DNA of 45,163 nt from Gemmatimonadota bacterium (GTDB lineage: Bacteria; Gemmatimonadota; Gemmatimonadetes; Longimicrobiales; Gaopeijiaceae). The DNA lies in NCBI GenBank assembly GCA_016209885.1, contig JACQVF010000059.1, positions 1 through 45,163 of the forward strand, in the 5' to 3' direction. The first letter of the stretch is position 1. Every line of letters starts with the position of its first letter. Positions 32,846 to 42,894 of the stretch are shown piece by piece. Under the pieces are notes generated by a model. The model saw only the letters and a list, made by a program, of their open reading frames with translations, was not told the DNA's origin and made no database searches. A program made the position numbers and the translations under genes.

Positions 32846-35434
32846 CTAGCTGACCGCCGCGACCCGGGCCGGCTCCTCCGCGCGTTGCTCCCCTCGCTGC
32901 TCGGGCGCACCGTCGCGCAACGCGATCCGCACCACGTCGTCGAGATCGTTCACGAGATGGATCGTGAGCTCGCTCCGGACCTCCCGCGGCAGGTCCTCGA
33001 GGTGTGCTTCGTTGTCCGCCGGCAGGATGACCTCGCGGAGCCCTGCGCGATAGGCGCCCAGGACCTTCTCCTTCACTCCACCGATGGGGAGCACGCGCCC
33101 GGTGAGCGTGAGCTCGCCGGTCATGGCGACGTCGTGGCGCACGGTACGCCCCGACAGCGCCGAGATGAGCGCCGTCGCCATGGTGATCCCCGCCGACGGC
33201 CCGTCCTTCGGCACTGCGCCCGCAGGCACGTGGATATGAACCTCGATGTCCCTGATCCGCCTTTCGGAGATGGCAAGCCGCTCGTGGTGCGTTTTCGCGT
33301 AGGTCAGCGCCGCGCGCCCGGACTCCTTCATGACGTCACCAAGCTGGCCGGTGAGAACCAGGTCGCCGGACCCGGGCATCACGCTCGCCTCGACGAACAT
33401 GATGTCACCGCCGTTCGGCGTGTAGTACATGCCCGTGGCGACGCCCGCGATGTCCTCCCTCATCATCTTCTCGGGGTGGACCCGCGGCCGCCCGAGCAGT
33501 TCCCTCGCGACCTCGGGCGTCACCGTCACCTGCTCCACCTCCCGCGCGGCGATCTGCCGTGCGATCTTGCGGACCATCTTCCCGAGCTCGCGCTCGAGCT
33601 GCCGCACGCCCGCCTCGCGGGTGTACTCGTTGATCACGGTGCGGATGGCCCCGTCCTCCACCACCACCTCCGCCTGCGTGACGCCCGCCTCGTCGCGCAA
33701 GCGTGCTAGCAGGTAGCGCTTCGCGATCTCGAGCTTCTCCTGCTCGATGTAGCCCACGAACTCGACCGTCTCCATGCGGTCCAGGAGCGGCGCCGGGATC
33801 CGGTCGAGGTAGTTGGCGGTGCCGATGAACAGGACCTCCGAGAGATCGAACGGGATTCCGAGGTAGTGGTCCACAAAGTTCTGGTTCTGCTCGGGGTCCA
33901 GCACCTCGAGCAACGCCGCGCTCGGGTCGCCCAGGAACGAGATCCCCAGCTTGTCCACTTCATCGAGCAGGAATACAGGGTTCTTGCTCGCCGCCTGCCG
34001 CATCCCCTGGATGATCCGGCCGGGTAGCGCGCCCACGTACGTGCGCCGGTGCCCGCGGATGTCCGCCTCGTCCCGCGCGCCCCCGAGCGAGATGCGCACG
34101 TACTTGCGCCCCAGCGCTCGGGCGATGGACTGGGCGATGCTCGTCTTGCCGGTGCCCGGCGGACCCACAAAGAGAAGGATCGGGCCACGACCGACCCGGC
34201 GCTGCAGGCCGGCCTTCTCTTCCGCCCCCGCATCACCGCCGCCCTGCCCTGCGTCCTCTTCGCCCGGCCGGTCTCCGCGGGTCCCCGGCGGCGTCGCGGC
34301 AACGGGCTCGCCCTCGCCCTTCACCTCGCCCGACTCCTCGGACCGCCTCCCCGGCGCCTCGGCCGTCTCCTCCGGCTCCTCCTTGCCGTCCGCCCGCAAC
34401 CCGCGCTCGATCTGCAGCTTGCGCACGGCCAGAAACTCGAGCACCCGGTCCTTCACATCCTCGAGCCCGTAGTGATCCTCGTGCAGGATCCGCTCCGCGC
34501 GCGCCAGGTCGATCTTGTCCTCCGTGCGCACGTTCCACGGCAGCTCGCAGACCCATTCCAGGAACGTCCGGATGACCTGGTACTCCGCCGACTGCGGGCT
34601 CGTGCGTTCGAGGCGCTTGAGCTCGCGGTTCACCTCCGAGCGTGCGGCCTCAGGCAGCTCGATCGCCTGCAGCCGCTCGCGCAGTTCTTCGACCTCGCTG
34701 CGCTCATCCTCCTCGCCCAGCTCCCGCTGGATCGCCTTGAGCTGCTCGCGCAGGAGCATCTCGCGCTGCCGCTCCCCCAGCTCCTCCTGAACCTTCGACT
34801 GGATCTCCTCCTGCGCCTGGATGCGGGCCAGCTCGCGCTGCACAGCCACCAACGCACGGCGCATGCGCTCCTCGTCATCGAGCGCCTCCAGCAGCCTCTG
34901 CTTCTCCGGCGTGGGTAGCTCGAGGTAGAACGCCACCAGGTCCGCGAACCCGCCGGGATCCTCCACCCCCTGAATGAGCTGGTTCAGCGCCTCCGTCGGC
35001 ACGCCACGGCGCGTCCCCAGTTCAGCGGCGCGGTCCCGCAGTTCGCGATCCAGAGCCTGGAATGCCGGGTCGCTCGCGTTGGCCGGCGGCTGGCGGTGCA
35101 TCTCCACGAGCCGAGCCACGAGCATCTCCTCCCCCTCCCGCTCGAACGCCAGCGCCTGCGCCCGCGCCTCGCCCTGCACCAGGAGCTGGACCCCGCCACG
35201 GACCCGATGGGTCTGGAGAATCCGCACCACGGTACCGACCGTGTAGAGAACCTCCGGCGACGGTTCGTCCACGTTCTCGCGCTGCGCCACCGCGAACAAG
35301 CGACGGTCTCCCTCCAGCGCACGCTGGACCGCCTCGACCGTCCCCGGCCGCCCCGCGGAGATCGGCACCGCGACACCCGGATACACCACCGTGTCGCGCA
35401 GCGGAAGCACCGGGAGGGTGAATCGCTCAGCCAT
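32846..35434 (-). CDS. lon: ATP-dependent Lon protease with an inserted charged linker
   Basis: 862 residues from ATG 35434 ([14 protein letters not shown]). N-terminal LON substrate domain, a long coiled coil (about residues 185-290), AAA+ module with Walker [10 protein letters not shown] near residue 421, Walker [11 protein letters not shown], and the protease domain with catalytic Ser in [13 protein letters not shown] and the dyad Lys in [14 protein letters not shown]. Between the helix ending [10 protein letters not shown] and [11 protein letters not shown], where Lon proteins normally have only a few residues, about 65 Gly/Glu/Asp/Pro-rich residues are inserted (about 345-413). No clear Shine-Dalgarno precedes the ATG; a 9-bp tandem repeat (ACTGAACGA twice on the coding strand) occupies that space. 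Confidence 0.96.
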   Translation of the reverse strand: MAERFTLPVLPLRDTVVYPGVAVPISAGRPGTVEAVQRALEGDRRLFAVAQRENVDEPSPEVLYTVGTVVRILQTHRVRGGVQLLVQGEARAQALAFEREGEEMLVARLVEMHRQPPANASDPAFQALDRELRDRAAELGTRRGVPTEALNQLIQGVEDPGGFADLVAFYLELPTPEKQRLLEALDDEERMRRALVAVQRELARIQAQEEIQSKVQEELGERQREMLLREQLKAIQRELGEEDERSEVEELRERLQAIELPEAARSEVNRELKRLERTSPQSAEYQVIRTFLEWVCELPWNVRTEDKIDLARAERILHEDHYGLEDVKDRVLEFLAVRKLQIERGLRADGKEEPEETAEAPGRRSEESGEVKGEGEPVAATPPGTRGDRPGEEDAGQGGGDAGAEEKAGLQRRVGRGPILLFVGPPGTGKTSIAQSIARALGRKYVRISLGGARDEADIRGHRRTYVGALPGRIIQGMRQAASKNPVFLLDEVDKLGISFLGDPSAALLEVLDPEQNQNFVDHYLGIPFDLSEVLFIGTANYLDRIPAPLLDRMETVEFVGYIEQEKLEIAKRYLLARLRDEAGVTQAEVVVEDGAIRTVINEYTREAGVRQLERELGKMVRKIARQIAAREVEQVTVTPEVARELLGRPRVHPEKMMREDIAGVATGMYYTPNGGDIMFVEASVMPGSGDLVLTGQLGDVMKESGRAALTYAKTHHERLAISERRIRDIEVHIHVPAGAVPKDGPSAGITMATALISALSGRTVRHDVAMTGELTLTGRVLPIGGVKEKVLGAYRAGLREVILPADNEAHLEDLPREVRSELTIHLVNDLDDVVRIALRDGAPEQRGEQRAEEPARVAAVS

Positions 35435-35441
35435 GTATGAC

Positions 35442-35459
35442 TCGTTCAGTTCGTTCAGT
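35442..35459 (-). repeat. 9-bp tandem repeat in the lon leader
   Basis: TCGTTCAGT occurs twice in tandem (35442-35450 and 35451-35459), eight bases upstream of the lon ATG on the minus strand. It could be an operator or simply a replication-slippage product. Confidence 0.5.
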
Positions 35460-35524
35460 TCAGGTCGAAATGGCGGACCGGGACCGCCGGTCACAGGCCG
35501 ACGCACGTCGACACATATTCCTTA

Positions 35525-35540
35525 TGCAGGATGCTTGCCA
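35525..35540 (-). promoter_or_regulatory. Sigma-54-like promoter upstream of lon
   Basis: On the minus strand TGGCAAGCATCCTGCA has GG and GC separated by ten bases, the -24/-12 spacing of sigma-54 promoters, and matches TGGCAC-N5-TTGCA except at two bases. It lies about 90 bases before the lon start. The rest of the 380-base gap 35435-35816 shows no gene. A chance match is possible. Confidence 0.35.
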
Positions 35541-35816
35541 CAATTCCCTACCCCCCCAATCGCCCCGAAGTTGCGTGGAGGTCCAGCCGCTGAACCGGTT
35601 CCCTCCGCCCCGCCCTCTCCCGCCGTCGGCAGGCGTCGCTGCCAAGTTGGCGGACCGCGCACCGCCAGGGCCAGGGTACGTGTCGCCCCAATCGGAGCCC
35701 GCACGGCCACGGCCTGGGGGAAACCGTCAGGAGGTGGAGGCGGATCTTTTTCGCGGCTTGCCGGCGGTGTAGCTTGCTGGGCGATTGGGCGCGTGGCGCC
35801 TGGGGAGCAGGGAGGC

Positions 35817-36446
35817 ATGGCCGGAATCCTCCGGGGCGTGACCTGGTTCAAGCAGGCGGCGATCCGCGTGCGCAGCGGTGGCCGAGTGTTGTACGTAGAT
35901 CCGTGGGGTGTTCCCGCAGGTGAGGTAGCGGACTACGTGCTGCTCACGCACCCGCACTACGATCATTTCTCGGAAGGGGACATCGCCCGGATTCGTGGGC
36001 CGCGCACACAGATGATCGAGCCGGCGTCCATGCGCAAGCAGTTCGAGGACGCGGACCATTTCCTGCGGCCGGGCGACCTCCTGCAACTGGACGGGCTCGA
36101 TGTCCTGGCGGTGCCTGCGTACAACGTCGCCAAGCGCTTCCATCCCCGGGAGAGCGGCTGGCTCGGCTACATTTTCACGCTGGGGGACGTGACGTACTAC
36201 CACGCGGGCGATACCGATTTTTTGGAGTCCATGAACGAGATCCGCTGCGACGTGGCGTTCCTGCCCTGCGGGGGCCATTACACCATGGGTCCGGAGGAGG
36301 CGGCGCAGGCGGCGGTGGCGTGTGACGCGAAGGTGGTCGTCCCGATCCACTGGGGAGCCGTGGTCGGCTCGCTCAAGGACGCGGAGCGGCTGGCGGCGCT
36401 GCTGGATGCCGAGGTGAGGATTCTCGAGCGCGGCGAGGAGGTGTAG
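35817..36446 (+). CDS. UlaG-like MBL-fold metal-dependent hydrolase
   Basis: 209 residues from ATG 35817, preceded by GGGAGG. The metal motif is THPHYDHF (residues 44-51); HAGDTD and PIHWG provide further ligands. The short, single-domain form with WFKQAAIRVRSGGRVLYVDPW at the N-terminus matches the UlaG/YtkL-type branch of the metallo-beta-lactamase superfamily. Substrate unknown. It is ten bases upstream of the HutF-like gene, suggesting co-transcription. Confidence 0.85.
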   Translation: MAGILRGVTWFKQAAIRVRSGGRVLYVDPWGVPAGEVADYVLLTHPHYDHFSEGDIARIRGPRTQMIEPASMRKQFEDADHFLRPGDLLQLDGLDVLAVPAYNVAKRFHPRESGWLGYIFTLGDVTYYHAGDTDFLESMNEIRCDVAFLPCGGHYTMGPEEAAQAAVACDAKVVVPIHWGAVVGSLKDAERLAALLDAEVRILERGEEV

Positions 36447-36456
36447 GCGATCCACG

Positions 36457-37857
36457 ATGCCTACGTTGCAACCCGATTTCGTCTACCTAGGCGGCCGGTT
36501 CCTGCCCGAGCGCGCCGTCCGGTACGCCGGGGGACAGATCGAGGCCGTGGTGCCCGTGGAGGAAGCGGGTCCGGTGGACGAGCGGTTGGAGGGCCGCGCG
36601 ATCATGCCCGGGTTCGTGAACGCGCACTCCCATGCCTTCCAGCGGTTGTTACGGGGGAGCACGCAGTGGCGGCCGATCAGCGGCGGCGATTCCAGCTTCT
36701 GGAGCTGGCGCGCATCGATGTATGCGCTCGCGGGCGTCCTGTCGCCGGAGGACCTCTATTCGGCAACGCGCATGGCGTTCCTCGAGATGATGCTGGCGGG
36801 ATTCACCGCCGTGGGCGAGTTCCACTACCTGCGCAACCAGGAGGACGGCACTCCCTACGACGACCCGAACGAGCTGGCCCACCGCGTCCTGGCCGCGGCG
36901 CACGACGTGGGGATCCGCATCACACTTCTCAACGGCTGCTACGCCACCGGCGGCATCGACCGGCCGCTGGAGCGCCGGCAGCGGCGATTCGCCACCTCCG
37001 ACCTGGATGCGTATATCGCCTCCACGGTGAACCTCGCAGCCAGTGTCGCGCACCAGCCCACGGTGACGATCGGCCTCGGGCCGCACAGCGTACGCGCCGT
37101 GCCGCGCCCGTGGCTACCGGAGATCGCGGCATGGGCGCGCGAGCGGCAGATCACTGTGCACATGCACATCGCCGAGCAACCGGCCGAGGTGGCGACCTGC
37201 GTGGCGCGCTGGGGCGCTCGCGTCGTAAACGTGCTCGAGGAGCTGGGGGTGCTCGGGGCGAACTTCACCGGGGTCCATGCGATCCACCTGGACACGGAGG
37301 AGATCCGCATCCTGGGGACGCACGGCGCCACCGTGTGCGCCTGCCCGACCACGGAGCGCGATCTCGGGGACGGGATCGTGCCGGCGGCCGCGCTGCTGGC
37401 CGCGGGTGTGGAGCTTGCCGTGGGCAGTGACTCACAGACCGTGATCGACCCCCTGGAGGAGATGCGACTCCTCGAGTACCACGAGCGGCTGCGGCGCCTG
37501 GAGCGCGCGGTGCTCGGAACTCCCCTGAACGAGGAGCTCTACGTTGCGCCGCGCCTGATCCATAGCGCCACGGCGGGCGGCGCCCGCTCCCTGCGCGTCA
37601 ACAGCGGGTCTCTCGAGCCCGGCACGCGGGCGGACTTCCTCGCCATCGAGCTGACCCACCCCTCCCTGGGGGGCGTGCCGCGGATGCACTTGCCCGCTGC
37701 GCTGGCGCTCTGCGCCCCTGCCGCGGTCGTGACGGACGTCTGGGTGCAGGGCGAGCGCCGGGTCCGCGAGCGGCAGCATCCCCGGCAAGCAGAGATCATG
37801 GCGAGCTATCGCGAGACCGCCCGCCGGGTGCGGGAGAAACTGGCGGCGACCCGGTAG
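36457..37857 (+). CDS. hutF: Formimidoylglutamate deiminase-like amidohydrolase
   Basis: 466 residues. Metal-site motifs of the amidohydrolase superfamily: NAHSHAFQRLLRG, HMHIAEQ, HAIHLD and GSDSQ. The segments GEFHYLRNQ, the CPTTERDLGDGI block and EEMRLLEYHERL match HutF, which converts N-formimidoyl-glutamate to N-formyl-glutamate in one histidine-degradation route. No hutH, hutU or hutG is near, so a related cytosine/guanine-type deaminase activity cannot be excluded. It sits 10 bases after the MBL-fold gene and 60 bases before gamma-glutamyltransferase. Confidence 0.8.
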   Translation: MPTLQPDFVYLGGRFLPERAVRYAGGQIEAVVPVEEAGPVDERLEGRAIMPGFVNAHSHAFQRLLRGSTQWRPISGGDSSFWSWRASMYALAGVLSPEDLYSATRMAFLEMMLAGFTAVGEFHYLRNQEDGTPYDDPNELAHRVLAAAHDVGIRITLLNGCYATGGIDRPLERRQRRFATSDLDAYIASTVNLAASVAHQPTVTIGLGPHSVRAVPRPWLPEIAAWARERQITVHMHIAEQPAEVATCVARWGARVVNVLEELGVLGANFTGVHAIHLDTEEIRILGTHGATVCACPTTERDLGDGIVPAAALLAAGVELAVGSDSQTVIDPLEEMRLLEYHERLRRLERAVLGTPLNEELYVAPRLIHSATAGGARSLRVNSGSLEPGTRADFLAIELTHPSLGGVPRMHLPAALALCAPAAVVTDVWVQGERRVRERQHPRQAEIMASYRETARRVREKLAATR

Positions 37858-37917
37858 CCGCCAGGAGACGGCTCCGCGCTGACCGCGTCGCTCTTCCACC
37901 TCATCCCCGTTTACCCA

Positions 37918-39618
37918 ATGACCCCCACCGCCGACGCACTGCGGCCGCGTCCCACGACGCTGGCACAACGCTCTACCGTGTATGCCCCGCACGGAGCCAT
38001 CGCCACGAGCCAGCCACTGGCCACTTCCGCCGGGCTCGCTGTCCTCATGCGGGGTGGCAACGCCGTCGATGCGGCCGTGACCGCGGCTGCGGTGCTCGCA
38101 GCGGCGGAACCGCACATGACCGGGATCGGCGGCGATGCCTTCGCCATCCTCTGGTCCGCGCGGGAGCGGCGCCTTGTGGGACTCAACGCCAGCGGGCGCG
38201 CCGGCGCGCTCGCGGCGCGCGAGGAGCTCCTCAGGCGCGGACACCGCCAGGTACCGGAGACGGGCGCCGAAGCTGTGACGGTGCCAGGAGCGCTGTCGGG
38301 CTGGGCAGCGCTCCTGGGCGAGTATGGGACGATCTCCCTGGCGCAGGCCCTCGAGCCGGCGATCCGCCTCGCCGAGGAGGGTTTCCCTGTCTCGCCCGTC
38401 ATCGCGGCTCAGTGGAGAGCCGAGGAGGACAAGCTTTCGGCGGATGAGGGCGGGCGCACCACGTTCCTGGTGGACGGCGTCCGTGCGCCTCGTGCCGGCG
38501 AATGGTTCCGCAATCCCGATCTCGCAGCCACGTTCCGCCTCATCGGGCGGGAAGGGTCCGGTGCTCTGTATGGGGGTCCCCTCGGCCGACGCGTCGTCGA
38601 GCGCCTGGGCGCGCTCGGTGGGCTTCTGACCCTGGATGACCTGATCGCCCATCGGCCCTCCTGGGTCGAGCCGATCGGTGTCGCCTTCGACGGCGTCCGA
38701 GTCTGGGAGCTTCCGCCCAACACTCAGGGGATCGCGGCCCTCGAGATGCTCCGGATCCTCGAGCCCTATGACCTCCGCGCCCTGCGGCACAACTCCGCGC
38801 GCTACTTGCACCATCTGATCGAGGCGAAGAAGCTGGCGTTCGCGGACCTCGAGCGCTTTCTCGGTGATCCCCAGCACATGGAGGCAGCGGCCACAGAGCT
38901 TCTCTCGGACGGGTTCATCCGAGAGCGGCGGCGGCACCTGGACCCTGAGCGGGCGCGCGAGCGGCCGGAGCCGGGACGCGTTCGCGTGGCGAGCGAGACG
39001 ATCTATCTCAGCGCCGCGGACGCCGCCGGCAACATGATCTCGTTCATCAACAGCATCTACCTGCCCTTCGGCTCGGGGGTCGTCGTGCCAGGCACGGGGT
39101 TTGCGCTCCAGAACCGCGGCGCGGGGTTCACGCTGGAGCCTGGCCAACCGAATACGGTCGCACCCGGCAAGCTTCCGCTGCACACGCTCGTCCCCGCGTT
39201 CGTGACCCGGCCGGTGGGGACGGGCGGCAGGGGCGAGAGGCTGTCCCGCGACCCACCGTCGAGTGAGGTATCGTCGCAGACCCCCTGGGCGGATCAGGAA
39301 CCGTGGCTGAGCTTCGGCGTGATGGGTGGACCGATGCAGCCCCAGGGCCATGTACAGGTGCTTCTCAACATCATCGTGTTCGACATGGACGTGCAGGCGG
39401 CGATTGATGCGCCGCGTTTCCGGCACCTGGAAGGGCGGCGTGTGGCCCTCGAGGGGCCCGTCTCGGACCAGGTACGCCGCGAGCTCCAGGTGATGGGGCA
39501 CGAAATCGTGGACGAGACGGGGATTGGCTTCGGCGGCGCACAGGCCGTGCTGCGGTTGTCCCGGGGTTGGGCCGCCGGCTCGGATCCGCGCAAGGACGGG
39601 CACGCCGCCGGGCACTGA
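37918..39618 (+). CDS. Gamma-glutamyltransferase (YwrD-like)
   Basis: 566 residues, Ntn-hydrolase made as one chain that cuts itself before a catalytic threonine. Thr361 in ASETIYLSAAD aligns with that residue; the following DAAGNMISFINSIYLPFGSGV and NRGAGFTLEPGQPN blocks contact the gamma-glutamyl group, and GVMGGPMQPQGH is the C-terminal signature. The second Thr of the classical TTH pair is Ile here, as in YwrD-type relatives. No signal peptide is seen, so it may be cytosolic, acting on glutathione-like or gamma-glutamyl compounds. About 35 residues near 442-475 are a low-complexity insertion (RPVGTGGRGERLSRDPPSS). Confidence 0.92.
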   Translation: MTPTADALRPRPTTLAQRSTVYAPHGAIATSQPLATSAGLAVLMRGGNAVDAAVTAAAVLAAAEPHMTGIGGDAFAILWSARERRLVGLNASGRAGALAAREELLRRGHRQVPETGAEAVTVPGALSGWAALLGEYGTISLAQALEPAIRLAEEGFPVSPVIAAQWRAEEDKLSADEGGRTTFLVDGVRAPRAGEWFRNPDLAATFRLIGREGSGALYGGPLGRRVVERLGALGGLLTLDDLIAHRPSWVEPIGVAFDGVRVWELPPNTQGIAALEMLRILEPYDLRALRHNSARYLHHLIEAKKLAFADLERFLGDPQHMEAAATELLSDGFIRERRRHLDPERARERPEPGRVRVASETIYLSAADAAGNMISFINSIYLPFGSGVVVPGTGFALQNRGAGFTLEPGQPNTVAPGKLPLHTLVPAFVTRPVGTGGRGERLSRDPPSSEVSSQTPWADQEPWLSFGVMGGPMQPQGHVQVLLNIIVFDMDVQAAIDAPRFRHLEGRRVALEGPVSDQVRRELQVMGHEIVDETGIGFGGAQAVLRLSRGWAAGSDPRKDGHAAGH

Positions 39619-39860
39619 CGCGGCCTCGCGGGCGGTGCCCGGCCGGATAGACCGGTGCGCATCCGGCGCTGGCGACGCTCGCTGGACCGAGCCCGCGCAA
39701 TGGCGGCTCGCGACGCGCAGGCCGGGAGGAGCCTGTCCGGCCGGTGCACATCCCTGGAAGGGTGGGGTAAGGAGGGGCTGGGGGAGCGGCCGCCTGCTTG
39801 AGCGTCCTGTGCCAAGGTGGGGGCGACGCTGTGCGGGGCCGAACGAGGCTGAGGATAAGA

Positions 39861-40988
39861 ATGCGGGCCATGCGCGGAATCCGGGTTGCGAAGGTGGCGG
39901 GGTTCGAGATCTCCCTCGACTACTCGTGGTTCATCATCTTCTTTCTGATCCTCTGGACCTTCACGACGGTCGTCTTCCCGCACCAGTATCCCGGGCTCGA
40001 GCGCGGCGCCTACGTGGCCATGGGCGTCGTGGGTACGCTCCTGTTCTTCGCGTCGCTGCTCTTCCACGAGCTTTCGCACTCGGTGGTCGCGCGCATGAAG
40101 GGCGTGCCGGTAGAAGGGATCACGCTCTTCGTGTTCGGCGGCATGGCGAGGACGCGGAGTGAAGCCCGCTCTCCGGCCGACGAGTTCCAGATCGCCGGGG
40201 TCGGGCCGCTCGCGAGCCTGGTGGTGGCCGCGGCTTTCTGGATCGTGGGCGAGCTCACCCGAGCGCGCGGCGGGTCCGAGGCCGTATTCGGTGTATCCAG
40301 CTATCTCGCGGTCCTCAACCTGGCGCTGGCGATCTTCAACCTACTCCCGGGCTTCCCGCTGGACGGCGGCCGGCTGTTCCGCGCCGCGGTTTGGCGGGCC
40401 ACGAACGACCTGCGCAAGGCCACGCGCATCGCGACGACGGGCGGCCGCTGGATCGGCTACGGCATCATCGCCATCGGGCTCGCGCAGCTCTTTTTCGGTG
40501 GCCTGATCGGCGGGCTGTGGTTCATCTTTATCGGCTGGTTCCTCAGCGGCGCCGCGGACGCGAGCTACCACCAGCTCCTGCTGCAGCAGGTGCTCGAGGG
40601 GATCGCGGCGCGGGAGGCCATGACGCGCGAGCCGGAGATGGTTCGCCCCGATCTCACGCTCGATGAGCTCGTGCACGAGTACTTCATGCGCCGGCGCTAC
40701 AGCGCGTTCCCGGTCTCCGACGGCGACCGCCTCCTCGGGCTCATCGCGCTCTCCCAGGTGAAGGAAGTGCCACGGGAGCAGTGGCCGCACCGTCGCGTCG
40801 CGGACGTCATGACGCCGCTCTCGAAGATGGTCGTGGTCGCGCCCGACGCGTCCATGTCGAGCGTCCTCGAGCGAATGCGCGACTCGGAGACCCGGCGCGT
40901 GATCGTGGCGCAGGACGGGATACTCCTGGGCATCATCTCCGCCGGCGACATCGCCGACTGGCTCGAGCGGGCGAGGCTGCTGGAGTGA
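39861..40988 (+). CDS. Site-2-type membrane metalloprotease (M50) with CBS domains
   Basis: 375 residues from ATG 39861, with GAGGATAAG just upstream. The zinc motif HELSH is at residues 69-73 in a membrane helix and the third ligand Asp is in NLLPGFPLDGGRLFR. Six membrane helices, then two C-terminal CBS domains (REAMTREPEMVRPDLTLDEL and VADVMTPLSKMVVVAPDASM) that usually sense adenine nucleotides. Such proteases cut membrane-bound regulators within the bilayer. Stop overlaps the Nudix start (GTGA). Confidence 0.93.
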   Translation: MRAMRGIRVAKVAGFEISLDYSWFIIFFLILWTFTTVVFPHQYPGLERGAYVAMGVVGTLLFFASLLFHELSHSVVARMKGVPVEGITLFVFGGMARTRSEARSPADEFQIAGVGPLASLVVAAAFWIVGELTRARGGSEAVFGVSSYLAVLNLALAIFNLLPGFPLDGGRLFRAAVWRATNDLRKATRIATTGGRWIGYGIIAIGLAQLFFGGLIGGLWFIFIGWFLSGAADASYHQLLLQQVLEGIAAREAMTREPEMVRPDLTLDELVHEYFMRRRYSAFPVSDGDRLLGLIALSQVKEVPREQWPHRRVADVMTPLSKMVVVAPDASMSSVLERMRDSETRRVIVAQDGILLGIISAGDIADWLERARLLE

Positions 40989-41833
40989 AGGAGTACAGGA
41001 TTCCCAACGAGCGGCTGCCCGACGGGTTCGTGGAGAGCCTCGAGTCGCCGCCAGACCCACCCGTAACTCCGGTCCCGGCGGCCACCGTCGTCTTGCTCCG
41101 CGACGGACCGCTCGGCAGCGCCCCTGAAGTGCTGCTGCTTCGCCGCCACCGCTCTGCCGGGTTCGTCCCCGGCGCGTACGTCTTCCCCGGCGGGCGCGTC
41201 GACACCGAGGACAGGGAGCAGCGCATCGTCGCGCGGACCGCGGGGCTCACGGCCGAAGAGGCCGCCGCGCGCCTCGAGCTCCCGGCCGGCGAGCCGCCCG
41301 CGCTCGCCTACTACCTGGCCGCGGTGCGCGAGGCGTTCGAGGAAACGGGGCTCCTCATCGCCCGCGACCGGCAGGAGCGCTTTGCGCCCTGCGCCGCGGG
41401 CAACCCCGAGGTCGCGCGCCTGCGGCAAGAGCTCCTGCGCGCCGAGCGCTCGTTCGCCCACATCCTGGAGCGCCTCGATCTCCGCGTGGCCGCGGACGCG
41501 CTCGAGTACATCGCACACTGGATCACGCCGGAGGCAGAGCCCCGCCGCTATGACACCCGCTTCTTCGCGGCCGTCGTGCCCCGCGACCGGGAGGTGACGC
41601 CGCACCGCCCCGAGCTGGTGGATGCCCTGTGGTGCCCGCCTGCCGATGCCCTCGAGCAGCATCGGCGGGGCGCGCTCCCCATGATCTTCCCTACGCTGCG
41701 CACGCTCGAATCGCTGACTCCGTTCGCGAGGCCCGAGGACGCGCTGGCGGCTTTCCGGCGGGAGCGCATTCGGGCGATCCAGCCCAAGATCGTGCGCGGC
41801 GAGACGGGGGTCTCACTCTTCATCCCGGACTAA
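40985..41833 (+). CDS. NUDT19-like Nudix hydrolase
   Basis: 282 residues from GTG 40985, overlapping the protease stop. The Nudix helix AAVREAFEETGLLIA is clear and is separated from the preceding PGGRVD loop by about 40 residues, the split seen in NUDT19/NUDT7-type coenzyme A diphosphatases. Hence acyl-CoA or CoA pyrophosphate bonds are the likely target. Cytosolic. Translational coupling to a membrane protease is probably just genomic packing. Confidence 0.87.
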   Translation: MKEYRIPNERLPDGFVESLESPPDPPVTPVPAATVVLLRDGPLGSAPEVLLLRRHRSAGFVPGAYVFPGGRVDTEDREQRIVARTAGLTAEEAAARLELPAGEPPALAYYLAAVREAFEETGLLIARDRQERFAPCAAGNPEVARLRQELLRAERSFAHILERLDLRVAADALEYIAHWITPEAEPRRYDTRFFAAVVPRDREVTPHRPELVDALWCPPADALEQHRRGALPMIFPTLRTLESLTPFARPEDALAAFRRERIRAIQPKIVRGETGVSLFIPD

Positions 41834-42054
41834 GACTAAGCAGGTCTCCGCGCCTTCACGGGCTCGGACGAGCCGCCACCGGTCCTCCGTGCTTGGCGGA
41901 ATACGGGCCCCGCTCTGCCCGGAGGCGCTACGCTGGTCGGCCGCCCGGCTGTTCGCATCTGTCCACCGGCACGGCTGCCGTCCTGCGTGCTGCCGTACGG
42001 CCGAGACGCTATCTTGCGGCGTCCTCGGGAACGTTCCCCCTTCCAGGAGTCGCT

Positions 42055-42827
42055 GTGGCCGGCGCGAGCTATCGTGGGCGCTTCGTATGGTACGAGCTGC
42101 TCACCTCCGACCCCGACGCTGCTACGGGCTTCTACACGGCCGTGATGAACTGGGGCACGACCCAATGGGAAGGCGGCGGCTACACGATGTGGACGAACCG
42201 GGGGGTGCCGCTCGGCGGCCTCATGAAGCTCCCCGCGGAAGCCCAGGCCGCCGGCGCGCCGCCGCATTGGCTCCTGTATATCGGGACGCCGGACGTGGAC
42301 GCGACGGCGCGGCAGGCCACCGGACTGGGCGCCCGCATCCTCGTTCCGCCCACCGATGTCCCCACAGTCGGCCGCTTCGCCGTGCTGGCCGACCCGCAGG
42401 ACGCGGTCTTCGCTGTGTTCACCCCGCTGGCCGAGGCGCCGGGGCACGACGGGCCGGCGGAGCTCGGCGAGTTCTCGTGGCACGAGCTCGCCACTACCGA
42501 CCACGGCGCCGCCTTCAGCTTCTACAGCACGCTGTTCGGCTGGGAGAAGACGGACGCCTTCGATATGGGGCCTGCGGGCAGCTACCAGATGTACGGCCGG
42601 GCCGGACGCTCGGCGGTATGTTCAACAAGTCGCCGGAGATGCCCGGACCGCCCGCGTGGCTCTGCTACATCCTGGTGGACGACGTGAACCGCGCAGTCGA
42701 CACCGTGCGTGGCCGCGGTGGCACGGTGCTGAACGGCCCCATGGAGGTGCCCGGCGGAGACTGGATCGCACAATGCATGGACCCGCAGGCCGCCGCGTTC
42801 GCGGTGCACGCGCGGGCAGCGGGATAG
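42055..42827 (+). pseudogene. Tandem VOC (glyoxalase-fold) protein with a frameshift
   Basis: Start at GTG 42055 with AGGAG six bases upstream. Two VOC domains: RGRFVWYELLTSDPDAATGFY at the start and EFSWHELATTDHGAAFSFY in the second. At 42604-42605 one base is missing: adding it turns GRAG-RSAVC into GRAG-TLGGMFNKSPEMPGPP and the frame continues to the stop at 42827 through LCYILVDDVNRAVDTVRGRGG and GDWIAQCMDPQAAAFAVHA. Intact, it would be about 258 residues, normal for two-domain VOC proteins (PhnB/27 kDa antigen CFP30B type). A consensus error in a draft assembly is as likely as true inactivation. Confidence 0.82.
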
Positions 42828-42894
42828 CGGGGTTGGAGAGCACTGCCGGACCATTGACCAACCCGGCCGCTCCGGGACGCATACGGCGTACTTG

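Noticed and set aside
38980..39020. Loss of the catalytic threonine in gamma-glutamyltransferase
   Set aside because: The TTH motif is missing, but alignment from the DxxGN block puts Thr361 of SETIYLS at the catalytic position, as in YwrD-like enzymes.
37432..39615. 727-codon minus-strand open frame
   Set aside because: Shadow of hutF and gamma-glutamyltransferase; no signal of a real protein.
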